54,923 nt of DNA from Candidatus Omnitrophota bacterium (lineage in GTDB: Bacteria > Omnitrophota > Gorgyraeia > Duberdicusellales > 4484-171), in assembly GCA_024231025.1 (NCBI GenBank), contig JAAEQW010000240.1, positions 1-54,923 of the forward strand. Reading direction: 5' to 3'. The translations under genes were made by a program, and so were the position numbers. The notes under the pieces were generated by a model that was not told where the DNA came from, did no database searches, and worked only from the letters and a program-made list of their open reading frames with translations. Of this stretch, positions 41,171 through 49,076 are shown piece by piece; position 1 is the stretch's first letter; each line of letters opens with the position of its first letter.

Positions 41171-42694
41171 ATGGGAAAGTTCTACCTCACTACTCCGATA
41201 TACTACGTTAACGCTTCTCCCCATATCGGGCATGCATATACCAACATAATTAGTGATTGCCTTGGGCGATTTAAACGCATTAAGGGCGATGAGGTTTTTT
41301 TTCTAACCGGTACTGATGAACACGGTGAGAAAATAAAAAAGGCTGCCTTAGCTGATAATACGGATGTTTTGGATTTTGTTAATAATGTATCTGACAATTT
41401 CAAAAATCTTTGGGAAAAACTTAATATATCTTACGATTGTTTTATCCGTACTACTGATTCTGCGCATAAAGAGGCAGTCAAACAAGTAATTATAAAATTG
41501 AATGAAAATGGTGATATTTATAAGGCAAAATATAGTGCTTTTTATTGCATGCCTTGTGAATCATTTTGGACAGATACTCAAACAAAAGACGCAAATGGAA
41601 AATGTCCATTATGCTCTAGAGAAGTTGAGAAGGTAGAGGAAGAAAATTACTTTTTTAAACTTTCTAAATATGAAGATTGGCTAAAGCAATATCTAAAAGA
41701 TAATCCTGATTGTGTCAGGCCTAAAACACGTTATAATGAAGTTAATGGTTTTCTTGATAATAACAAACTAGCTGATCTTTGTATTTCTCGTCCAAAGGCA
41801 AGAGTTTCATGGGGGGTAGAATTTCCCTTAGATTGCGAATATGTAGTTTATGTTTGGTTTGACGCGTTGCTTAACTACTTAAGTGGGATTGGCTTTGGCG
41901 TTGATCAAGAGAAGGTTGATAAGTGGTGGCCAGCCGATGTGCATCTTATGGCAAAGGATATTTTGCGTCATCATGCAATTTTTTGGCCAATCATGGTTCA
42001 TGCCTTAGGTCTTGCCCCGGGAAAAATTGTGTTTGCGCATGGGTGGTGGAAGATAGGCGATGAAAAAATATCCAAATCTTTAGGTAACATAGTTAATCCC
42101 CTAGATGTTATTAAGGAGATCGGCGTAGACGCGTTGCGTTATTTCTTGCTTCGTGAAATTCCTCTGGGTGCTGATGGAAATTATTCGTCTGAGGCAATTA
42201 TTACCCGTATCAATAGTGATTTGGCTAATGATGTTGGTAATTTGGTGTATCGTACGCTGAATATGGCCGAGAAATATTTTCAAGGAGATGTAAGCTGCGA
42301 CGATTGCTTGTTGCCCGTTGAGTTTAAGCAGAGCCTGCAAGCATTAAGTGTTAGATACATAAATTTAATGGATGATTTGAGTTTTTCCAAGGCACTTGAG
42401 TTGATATTTTCCTTTATTGGAGTGATGAATAAGTACATTGAAGACACAAAGCCATGGGCTTTGCACAAAGAAAACAATCTAAGTCGTCTAAAAGTTTTTC
42501 TTTGTGAGCTTTTAGAAGGCATTCGCATAGTTTCATTGTATCTTTATCCTTTTATGCCGCAAACATCAGAGGCGATTAATAAACAGTTAGGAATAGATTT
42601 AATTTTTAGTTTAGACAATATTCAATGGAGGGCTAAAGCAGGTTTTTCAACAAAAAAAGGAAAACCTCTTTTTCCAAGAATCGATGTTAGTTGA
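41171..42694 (+). CDS. metG: Methionyl-tRNA synthetase
   Basis: 507 aa class I synthetase. YYVNASPHIGHAYTN carries HIGH, the zinc knuckle is CMPCESFW...CPLCSRE, and KISKSLGN is the KMSKS loop. The anticodon-binding helical domain follows, and the protein ends soon after, so the C-terminal EMAP-type tRNA-binding domain found in many MetG is absent. ATG 41171 follows the ricT stop by one base; upstream 41135 lies within ricT. The last bases overlap tatD. Confidence 0.94.
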   Translation: MGKFYLTTPIYYVNASPHIGHAYTNIISDCLGRFKRIKGDEVFFLTGTDEHGEKIKKAALADNTDVLDFVNNVSDNFKNLWEKLNISYDCFIRTTDSAHKEAVKQVIIKLNENGDIYKAKYSAFYCMPCESFWTDTQTKDANGKCPLCSREVEKVEEENYFFKLSKYEDWLKQYLKDNPDCVRPKTRYNEVNGFLDNNKLADLCISRPKARVSWGVEFPLDCEYVVYVWFDALLNYLSGIGFGVDQEKVDKWWPADVHLMAKDILRHHAIFWPIMVHALGLAPGKIVFAHGWWKIGDEKISKSLGNIVNPLDVIKEIGVDALRYFLLREIPLGADGNYSSEAIITRINSDLANDVGNLVYRTLNMAEKYFQGDVSCDDCLLPVEFKQSLQALSVRYINLMDDLSFSKALELIFSFIGVMNKYIEDTKPWALHKENNLSRLKVFLCELLEGIRIVSLYLYPFMPQTSEAINKQLGIDLIFSLDNIQWRAKAGFSTKKGKPLFPRIDVS

Positions 42695-43463
42695 CACGCA
42701 TTGCCACATTAATTCGCTATCACAAGAGCAGAAGCAGGCGGTTTTTGATGCTGTTAAAGGGGATCATATTTTTATTGATTCTAGCATCAATTTACAGACA
42801 AGCCATGATTCCTTAACCTTCTCTCAGTGGTACCCGTTTGTTTATTCGTCGTTGGGTTTTCATCCTTTTTCTGGTGAGGAGTATTCTTCTGAAGTGTTTG
42901 ATGAATATGATCGATTATTTGAAACGAATTCAAAGATTGTTGCAATTGGCGAAATTGGTCTGGATTATAAGGCGCCAATATCTATTGAAAAACAGGAAGA
43001 GATTTTCAGGAATTTTGTTGGTCTGTCTTACAGATATAAATTACCAATAGTGATCCATAATCGATTTAATGAGGAGATGGTTTTTAAGGGTGGATCTTTG
43101 CACATTGTAAATTTACTTAACGAATTAATTACATCGTATGAAAAGGTAGTATTCCACTGCTTTTCTTATGGGCCGCATTATCTTGAGCAGATCTTAAAAA
43201 AGGGCGCAATGGTTTCTTTTTCTCTTAACACTCTGCGCGATAATAAGAAGATCATAGAATCTTTAAAAGAGTGCCCGTTAAAAAATCTTCTATTTGAAAC
43301 TGATTCTCCGTATATGAAGATAAAAAAAGACCATTCAACACCTTTTGATATTAATAAGGTATATGAGCGTGCAGCTGAAATTAAAAATGTAAGTGTCGAG
43401 CTTTTAAAGGAAGCAGTGTACGCAAATGCTCAGGAAGTTTTCTCGTTGGAAGAAAAAGTCTAG
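42684..43463 (+). CDS. TatD family metal-dependent hydrolase
   Basis: 259 aa amidohydrolase-fold nuclease. Metal ligands are visible in VDTHCHIN near the N-terminus, GEIGLDY (about residue 92), VIHNR, VFHCFSYG and ETDSPYM. The members differ in substrate (DNA ends, D-aminoacyl-tRNA). It overlaps metG by 11 bases; metG-tatD adjacency is common in Gram-positives. Confidence 0.9.
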   Translation: MLVDTHCHINSLSQEQKQAVFDAVKGDHIFIDSSINLQTSHDSLTFSQWYPFVYSSLGFHPFSGEEYSSEVFDEYDRLFETNSKIVAIGEIGLDYKAPISIEKQEEIFRNFVGLSYRYKLPIVIHNRFNEEMVFKGGSLHIVNLLNELITSYEKVVFHCFSYGPHYLEQILKKGAMVSFSLNTLRDNKKIIESLKECPLKNLLFETDSPYMKIKKDHSTPFDINKVYERAAEIKNVSVELLKEAVYANAQEVFSLEEKV

Positions 43464-43465
43464 CC

Positions 43466-44497
43466 ATGGTTTCAATAAAATTCAAAAATAATAAATTGTT
43501 CTATATTGATCAAACTATGCTTCCGGAGAAGGAAGTTTGGCGAAAGTGCAGTGGGCTTTCGTCTGGATTTCGAGCAATAAAAGATTTAGAAATAAGAGGT
43601 GCTCCTTTAATCGGGGTATTTGCCGCCTTGTGCCTATATACGGTTGCGAATGATTTAACTTTTTCTAAGGGTCGATTTTTAAAATATCTCGATAATGCGA
43701 TTAATAAATTAAAAAGTTCTCGTCCTACAGCAGTTAATTTGTTTTGGGCGCTGGACCGCATTAAGGGGGTAATTGATGCAAATAAGAATAAAGATGTCGC
43801 TCAAATAAAAAAAGCAATTCTAAAAGAAGCACAAGCTATTTGCAATGAAGATGTAAAGCTTTGTCATAATATGGGAGAGCATGGAGCAAAACTTGTTAAT
43901 AAAGGGGACAAGCTTCTAACCCATTGCAATGCCGGTTCACTTGCTACTGCCGGAAGCGGCACAGCGCTGGCAGTTTTTTATCGGGCTTGCGCGCAAGGCA
44001 AAAAAATTAAGGTTTATGCTGATGAGACCCGTCCACTTTTACAAGGTGGACGCCTTACAATGTGGGAATTGCAAAAACATAAGGTCGACTGCACATTAAT
44101 TTGTGACAATATGGCAGCCTTTATGATGCAGAAGGGCGAGATAGATAAGGTATTCCTTGGAGCAGATAGGATTGCCGCTAATGGCGATGCCGCTAATAAA
44201 ATCGGAACATATTCTGTGGCTATATCTGCTAAATATCATAAAATTCCTTTTTATGTTGTTGCGCCATTTTCTACCTTTGATTTAACTCTTAAAACCGGAG
44301 AAAGCATCCCTATTGAAGAGCGAAAACCGCTTGAGGTGCAAACCGTATTAGGTAAAATGCGCATTGCGCCAAACAATGCCAAGGTTAGAAACCCTGCCTT
44401 CGATGTTACTCCAAATAAGCTCATTACTGCCATTGTTACTGATAGGGGAGTGATTTACCCGCCGTTTGCTAAAAATATCAAGAAAATATTAGGCTAG
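43466..44497 (+). CDS. mtnA: S-methyl-5-thioribose-1-phosphate isomerase
   Basis: 343 aa, usual length. Converts 5-methylthioribose 1-phosphate to methylthioribulose 1-phosphate in methionine salvage. Seen: IRGAPLIG, TAVNLFWAL, the catalytic-cysteine block THCNAGSLATAGSGTALAV, DETRPLLQGGRLTMWEL, GADRIAANGDAANKIGTY with the catalytic Asp, and ESIPIEER. Starts two bases after tatD. The other salvage genes are not in this window, though metE is 4.6 kb downstream. Confidence 0.94.
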   Translation: MVSIKFKNNKLFYIDQTMLPEKEVWRKCSGLSSGFRAIKDLEIRGAPLIGVFAALCLYTVANDLTFSKGRFLKYLDNAINKLKSSRPTAVNLFWALDRIKGVIDANKNKDVAQIKKAILKEAQAICNEDVKLCHNMGEHGAKLVNKGDKLLTHCNAGSLATAGSGTALAVFYRACAQGKKIKVYADETRPLLQGGRLTMWELQKHKVDCTLICDNMAAFMMQKGEIDKVFLGADRIAANGDAANKIGTYSVAISAKYHKIPFYVVAPFSTFDLTLKTGESIPIEERKPLEVQTVLGKMRIAPNNAKVRNPAFDVTPNKLITAIVTDRGVIYPPFAKNIKKILG

Positions 44498-44526
44498 AAA
44501 CTAATTTTATCAAAACGTCGTTGCAG

Positions 44527-44570
44527 GGGCGAGGCCTCCTTCGACAAGCTCAGGACAAGTTGCCTCGCCC
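44527..44570. repeat. REP hairpin with GGGCGAGGC arms
   Basis: Arms GGGCGAGGC and GCCTCGCCC enclose CCTTCGACAAGCTCAGG, a core found widely as dispersed repeats in bacterial genomes. It lies directly beside the transposase remnant at 44582-44692, as expected for a REP and its RAYT. Confidence 0.65.
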
Positions 44571-44581
44571 TTTACAGAATA

Positions 44582-44692
44582 ATTTTTAATATTATTTTCG
44601 TCCAATTGCCAATTTGTGGGATTATTGGTTATATATTCACGTATTTTGTTTAATGATGTTTTGTTGATTGATATTTGAAATACGCGATACAA
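44582..44692 (-). pseudogene. Remnant of a RAYT-type transposase C-terminus
   Basis: Read on the minus strand, the short frame contains SLNKIREYITNNPTNWQLDENN. This matches the common C-terminal stretch of REP-associated Y1 transposases (KELNRIRQYIINNPxxWxxDxxN). The upstream catalytic part is absent and the frame runs into the adjacent REP hairpin (44527-44570). It is independent of the intact transposase at 21905, whose sequence differs. Confidence 0.6.
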
Positions 44693-44705
44693 TGACCTAT
44701 TGTAG

Positions 44706-44724
44706 GGGCACGGTTTCCGTGCCC
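44706..44724. repeat. 8-bp stem REP-like hairpin
   Basis: GGGCACGG, loop TTT, CCGTGCCC, preceded by GTAG (44702-44705). Same geometry as 28406, 28463 and 36293. Confidence 0.65.
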
Positions 44725-44769
44725 GTTATTATAATTATTTTGATTGCGATATGTAATGACATTTTATCC

Positions 44770-44788
44770 GGGCGGGGAGACCCCGCCC
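44770..44788. repeat. 8-bp stem REP-like hairpin
   Basis: GGGCGGGG, loop AGA, CCCCGCCC, followed by CTAC, so in the opposite orientation to 44706. The two form an inverted REP pair (BIME-like) about 60 bases apart. Confidence 0.65.
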
Positions 44789-44833
44789 CTACAATATTTA
44801 TTATTCCATGGATATGGTTAGGATTGTTTTGGG

Positions 44834-44862
44834 TTGCCGAAAAAGACCGTTGCCAGTATAAT
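44834..44862 (+). promoter_or_regulatory. Promoter candidate for thiL-tsaE-tsaB
   Basis: TTGCCG (44834-44839), 17 bases, TATAAT (44857-44862). Transcription would start near 44869, four bases before ATG 44873, so the mRNA would be nearly leaderless. Confidence 0.6.
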
Positions 44863-44872
44863 GACAATCGCC

Positions 44873-45703
44873 ATGAATGAATTACAATGGGTTGATTTTC
44901 TAAAAAAACACGTGAATCCTGGCAGAAATGTTGTTGTTGGTATTGGTGACGATTGCGCCCAGGTAAAGGTTGGGAAAGAAAAGTTACTACTTAAAAGCGA
45001 TCTGTTTATTGAAGATGTGCATTTTAAGCGTCGGGATATTTCCTTATTCAGCATAGCTAATCGAGCCGTTGGAAGGGTGTTGTCGGATTTTGCCGCTTGT
45101 GGCGGTGTGCCGCTTTTTTTGGGGGTTTCAATCGGCATTGGCAGCCTCAGTAGCAGCAACCTTAAACAACTGCTCAAAGGGGTTGTCACTTGTTCTAAAA
45201 AGTATAAATTTGCGTTTATTGGCGGTGACACAGCAAAGTCGAAAAAAGTATTCTTAGATGTTTGGGGAGTTGGTAGGTCCGATAAGTGTGTTTTGCGCAG
45301 CACAGCTAAGGTGGGGGATCACATATTTATTACTGGTTTACTTGGCAAGAGGCCATTTAATGCATCCTTTGTTCCCAGGATAAAAGAAGCGCAATTTTTG
45401 GTTAAAAACTTCAAAGTTAACGCGATGATTGATATTTCCGATGGTTTTATAATTGACCTTTACCGTATTTTACAAGCAAGCAAAAAAGGCGCATTGCTAG
45501 AAGGTAATTTGCCGGTAACAAATGGCAAGAGCGACCTTTATCGGGGTGAAGATTACGAATTAATTTTTACCATTGATAAAAGCAGCAAAAACATAGATGT
45601 TTTAAGGAAAAGATTTCATTTTGTGGGGCGCATTAAACCTAATAGCTTTGGCTACAAGAATAGGCGTGGTGATGTTAAAATAAACGGGTACACACATTTA
45701 TGA
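44873..45703 (+). CDS. thiL: Thiamine-monophosphate kinase
   Basis: Phosphorylates thiamine phosphate to thiamine diphosphate. Motifs: VVGIGDDCAQV near residue 22, VLSDFAACGGVPLFLGVSIG, FIGGDTAKS, AMIDISDGF and YRGEDYELIF. About 276 aa, shorter than the usual 320, with reductions in the C-terminal half. ATG 44873 is preferred because the promoter at 44834-44862 overlaps the other in-frame starts (TTG 44834, ATG 44861). No other thiamine gene is near. The end overlaps tsaE by ATGA. Confidence 0.88.
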   Translation: MNELQWVDFLKKHVNPGRNVVVGIGDDCAQVKVGKEKLLLKSDLFIEDVHFKRRDISLFSIANRAVGRVLSDFAACGGVPLFLGVSIGIGSLSSSNLKQLLKGVVTCSKKYKFAFIGGDTAKSKKVFLDVWGVGRSDKCVLRSTAKVGDHIFITGLLGKRPFNASFVPRIKEAQFLVKNFKVNAMIDISDGFIIDLYRILQASKKGALLEGNLPVTNGKSDLYRGEDYELIFTIDKSSKNIDVLRKRFHFVGRIKPNSFGYKNRRGDVKINGYTHL

Positions 45704-46140
45704 TTGTTAAAACCCAATCAGCTGATGATACTTTTTCTTTAGGGGCGAAATTTTCTTCGCTTATCAAGGAAGGTGATGTTATAATTTTTGAAGGTGCTTT
45801 AGGGGGCGGGAAGACTACTTTTATTAAAGGAATTTTGCATGGACTTGGTTACAAAAAGAAGGTGCTGAGCCCTTCTTTTACATTATCTCGTCACTATAAA
45901 ATGAAGGGGCTTTGCGTTTATCACGTTGATCTTTATCGTCTAGATCAGGAATCGATTTTTAATTGGGGGATAAGCGATTATCTTTATTCTAAAGGTGGAA
46001 TAACTCTGATTGAGTGGGGAGAGAAGATTGAAAAGTCCTTGCCGTCATACATAAAAATACATTTTTCTTATTTGGGTGCGGATAAACGTAAGATAATTTT
46101 TTCCCTAAAAGATACAAAGCGAAGCTTAAAGCCTTTATGA
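45700..46140 (+). CDS. tsaE: tRNA threonylcarbamoyladenosine biosynthesis ATPase TsaE
   Basis: 146 aa. Walker A EGALGGGKTTFIKGI, SPSFTLSRHY and HVDLYRLD are the family blocks, and LIEWGEKI follows. It helps TsaB and TsaD make t6A37 in ANN-decoding tRNAs. It overlaps thiL and tsaB by four bases each (ATGA), so the three are translationally coupled. Confidence 0.93.
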   Translation: MIVKTQSADDTFSLGAKFSSLIKEGDVIIFEGALGGGKTTFIKGILHGLGYKKKVLSPSFTLSRHYKMKGLCVYHVDLYRLDQESIFNWGISDYLYSKGGITLIEWGEKIEKSLPSYIKIHFSYLGADKRKIIFSLKDTKRSLKPL

Positions 46141-46769
46141 ATTTACTAGGTATCGATACATCTTCAGAGAATGTTTCATTAAGCATAATGCGCCGCGGAA
46201 AAATTATAGTTGATATTAATCGACGTATGCGCTTTGGAGCTTCGAACATTGTTTCCTTTATAGAGAAAAGCTTAAAGAAGCATTCATTACGCCTAAAGCA
46301 GATTGATGCTTTTGTGTTGGGTAAGGGGCCGGGTTCTTTTACGGGGTTGCGTGTTTCCTATAGCGTGATGAAAGCATTGAGCATAACGCTAAATAAACCA
46401 ATAATAACTATTGGCAGTTTTTACGCGATTGCCTACCCTTTTATGAGCAGATATAAAAAAATTGCAGTTATTACCGACGCTCGCAAGGGATTGGTTTATT
46501 CAGCTTGTTTTGTTGACGGCAAGATGAAGGGAAAAGAAAAATTAACTACTTTTGAAGAAGCTTTAAAAGGTAAAGACGGATATTTTTTTCTCACTTACGA
46601 TCAGAAAATATGTGATCAGAATGATAAGTTACTCTTTAAACAGGGCGTTTACCCTCGGGCAGCCTATCTTTTGCACTTGGCTCAAAATTATGGTAAAGTT
46701 ACGCCCTTGGAAAAGTTGGATCCGCTTTATTTGCATCCCAAAGATTGCCAGGTGAGAAAGAAGTCGTAA
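46137..46769 (+). CDS. tsaB: tRNA threonylcarbamoyladenosine biosynthesis protein TsaB
   Basis: 210 aa, usual length. ASKHA fold: LLGIDTSSENVSLSI at the N-terminus, then AFVLGKGPGSFTGLRVSYSVMKALS, and AVITDARKGLVYSACF. It is the non-catalytic partner of TsaD. tsaD and the rimI acetyltransferase often found next to it are not in this window. Followed by a repeat-filled spacer and alr. Confidence 0.92.
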   Translation: MNLLGIDTSSENVSLSIMRRGKIIVDINRRMRFGASNIVSFIEKSLKKHSLRLKQIDAFVLGKGPGSFTGLRVSYSVMKALSITLNKPIITIGSFYAIAYPFMSRYKKIAVITDARKGLVYSACFVDGKMKGKEKLTTFEEALKGKDGYFFLTYDQKICDQNDKLLFKQGVYPRAAYLLHLAQNYGKVTPLEKLDPLYLHPKDCQVRKKS

Positions 46770-46773
46770 GCCT

Positions 46774-46842
46774 GCCTGCCGGCAGGCCGGTCGTAAGTCG
46801 TAAGTATTAAGTGGTAAGTCGTAAGTATTAAGTGGGAGATGT
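46774..46842. repeat. GCCTGCC-GGCAGGC palindrome and 7-bp tandem array
   Basis: A 14-base palindrome at 46774-46787 is followed by TCGTAAG/TATTAAG units with a 7-base rhythm. The array resembles 13626-13677. Confidence 0.6.
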
Positions 46843-46875
46843 CCCTGATTAAAGAAATGGTTAGATGAGGTATTT

Positions 46876-48042
46876 ATGAAAAAGAAGAGTAATTCACGAC
46901 GTATGACGTATGACGTACGACGTACGCCTATTGTTCGTCCACTATGGATTGAAGTAGATTTAAGGGCTTTGCGGGCAAATTACAGAAAGATTTGTAAATT
47001 TGTCGGCAGTAAAGTAAAAATTATTGCAACTATTAAACAATCTGCGTACGGCCATGGCTTGATTCCTGTTGCGAAGTGCTTATCGAAAGCAGGGGTAAGT
47101 TTTTTTGGGGTTGGTAGCGTAGAGGAAGCCTGCCAATTGCGCAAAGCGGGATTTAAACAGAGAATAGTAGTGCTAACTGCTGTTTTGAATAAATTTTGTG
47201 ATTATTTTATAAAATATGAAATAACTCCTACCGTTGTTGATCTTGCCTTTGCGCGTAAACTAAGTAGTTTAGCTGCGAAAAAGAAAAAGAAAATATCGAT
47301 TCATGTAAAAATTGATACCGGCATGGGTCGTCTTGGTAAAGATGTAAACGATGCCCATAAGTTTATTCTTAGTTTGAGTAAATTAAAAAATCTACGTCTT
47401 GAGGGGCTTTATACTCATTTTCCTGTTGCCGACACTAATTTTAGATTTACTAATGATCAAATTAAATCTTTTAATGAATTTATTAAGAATTTAGAAAAAG
47501 AGGGTGTAGTTTTTAAATATCATCATTGCGCTAACAGCGTAGGAATAATGAATTATCCCCATTCACACTTCAATATGATTAGACCAGGGCTTATTCTTTA
47601 CGGCATTGAGTCTTCGACCAAGGCAAAATTAGAAGTTAAACCGGCACTTTCGCTGAAATCACGGGTTATTTTCATAAAGCGGATTAAAAAAGGGAGCGGA
47701 GTCAGCTACGGAAGTGCTTATGTTGCTAAAAAGCCTACGTACATTGCAACTATTGCTGCAGGTTACGCAGACGGTTACCCCTGGGCGGTCTCTAATAACG
47801 GTAAAGCCGGGGTAATAATCGGGGATAAAATGTATAAGGTCGCTGGTCGGGTTTGCATGGACCATACTATGATTGACTTAGGTAACAAGAAAATAACACC
47901 CGGACAGGAAGTTATATTGCTCGGATCCAGGGGTGATCTTCAAATTACTGCCAATGATTTAGCTCTTTGGGCCAAAACCATTCCTTATGAAGTGGTTAGT
48001 CGGTTTTCCTTAAAGATTCCACGAATGTATAAGGGCATTTGA
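46876..48042 (+). CDS. alr: Alanine racemase
   Basis: 388 aa PLP enzyme making D-alanine for peptidoglycan. The PLP lysine is in ATIKQSAYGHG (family VKANAYGHG). HVKIDTGMGRLG follows, and the catalytic tyrosine region is GVSYGSAY with AGYADGYPWAVSN and RVCMDHTMIDLG. The first 20 residues (KKKSNSRRMTYDVRRTP) precede the conserved LWIEVDLRALRANY. They are encoded by ACGTATG-type 7-base units like the intergenic arrays, so a repeat seems to have extended the N-terminus. Confidence 0.93.
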   Translation: MKKKSNSRRMTYDVRRTPIVRPLWIEVDLRALRANYRKICKFVGSKVKIIATIKQSAYGHGLIPVAKCLSKAGVSFFGVGSVEEACQLRKAGFKQRIVVLTAVLNKFCDYFIKYEITPTVVDLAFARKLSSLAAKKKKKISIHVKIDTGMGRLGKDVNDAHKFILSLSKLKNLRLEGLYTHFPVADTNFRFTNDQIKSFNEFIKNLEKEGVVFKYHHCANSVGIMNYPHSHFNMIRPGLILYGIESSTKAKLEVKPALSLKSRVIFIKRIKKGSGVSYGSAYVAKKPTYIATIAAGYADGYPWAVSNNGKAGVIIGDKMYKVAGRVCMDHTMIDLGNKKITPGQEVILLGSRGDLQITANDLALWAKTIPYEVVSRFSLKIPRMYKGI

Positions 48043-48138
48043 CTCAATAAATAGTAAGTGATAAAATTAGAGTTTGGTAAAGTGTTGGCATAACGGTTGA
48101 GCCAGAATTGAAAAAATTTAGATAAAAGGAGGAATTCA

Positions 48139-48291
48139 GTGTTTGATCTTAACAAATTAGCCGAGGTAACGAATGTTGCGAAAAAGGTGCAAGCGCGACA
48201 AGAAGAATTACAGTTGAAGCAGATTAAGTTAATGGAGAAAGTATCTGGTCAACTTGATGAAGTAATTAATATTTTAAAAAACAAGGATTAG
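48139..48291 (+). CDS. Small coiled-coil protein, 50 residues
   Basis: GTG 48139 is preceded by AAAAGGAGG with six bases between, one of the best ribosome binding sites in the window. The product is MFDLNKLAEVTNVAKKVQAR followed by a charged helix rich in Gln, Glu and Lys, ending at TAG three bases before the next start. The opening loosely resembles the YbaB/EbfC family N-terminus, but the protein is half as long. Function unknown. It is probably co-transcribed with the phosphatase gene at 48295. Confidence 0.6.
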   Translation: MFDLNKLAEVTNVAKKVQARQEELQLKQIKLMEKVSGQLDEVINILKNKD

Positions 48292-48294
48292 TTT

Positions 48295-49068
48295 ATGAGC
48301 GAGATCATGACCGTGGCTTGTAGTGCCGCTAAAGAAGCCGGAGAGTTCTTAAAAAGCAACTTCGGTAAAATAAGCGAAATCGAAAGAAAGAAGGATAAAA
48401 GCCTGGTAACTAATTTAGATCGGGAAGCCGAGAAAATGATTATTGATCGGATAAAAGAGAAATTTTCTGATCATGGCGTTATCGGTGAAGAAAGTGGATC
48501 CCAAACCAAAGACAGTGATTATGTCTGGATAATTGACCCATTAGATGGAACACATAATTTTATTCGCAATATTAACATTTATGGTGTTTCAATTGGTGTG
48601 GCATATAAGAATGAGCTTGTGGCAGGTGTTATTTATATGCCTGAAGAAGATGAGTTGTATTCGGCCCAGAGAGGTTCTGGTGCGTATAAGAACGGCAAAA
48701 AAATATCAACATCAGATACTGCGGATTTAAGTGAGTGCTCAATATCTTTTGATTCCGGTATAAAACACTTACCGAAGACAATGTTGCGAGTGTTGGATCA
48801 TCTATCAGGTGTTGTTTTTAACATAAGGATGTTTGGCTCATCAGCGAGACTTTTGTCTTATGTTGCCGAAGGTAAAATTGATTTAGCAGTTGAATTTCAT
48901 GATAGACCGTGGGATTTTGCCGGTGGAGTTGTGATAATCGAGGAGGCTGGCGGTAAAACAATTAGCCTTAAGGGAAAGCCCTTAACCTGTGAGAATATTG
49001 GTTACATCGCGTCTAATGAACATGTTTTTGATGCGGTTAAAAAAATAGTTTTTGATAATATTAGATAG
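48295..49068 (+). CDS. Inositol monophosphatase family protein
   Basis: 257 aa. Metal and substrate motifs: GEESGS near residue 65, WIIDPLDGTHNFIRNI near residue 83, and the late RPWDFAGGVVIIEEAGG. Members hydrolyse inositol phosphates, PAP or related sugar phosphates. SuhB-type inositol-1-monophosphatase is likely, but the substrate cannot be fixed by sequence reading. metE follows after eight bases. Confidence 0.9.
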   Translation: MSEIMTVACSAAKEAGEFLKSNFGKISEIERKKDKSLVTNLDREAEKMIIDRIKEKFSDHGVIGEESGSQTKDSDYVWIIDPLDGTHNFIRNINIYGVSIGVAYKNELVAGVIYMPEEDELYSAQRGSGAYKNGKKISTSDTADLSECSISFDSGIKHLPKTMLRVLDHLSGVVFNIRMFGSSARLLSYVAEGKIDLAVEFHDRPWDFAGGVVIIEEAGGKTISLKGKPLTCENIGYIASNEHVFDAVKKIVFDNIR

Positions 49069-49076
49069 GAGTGTAA

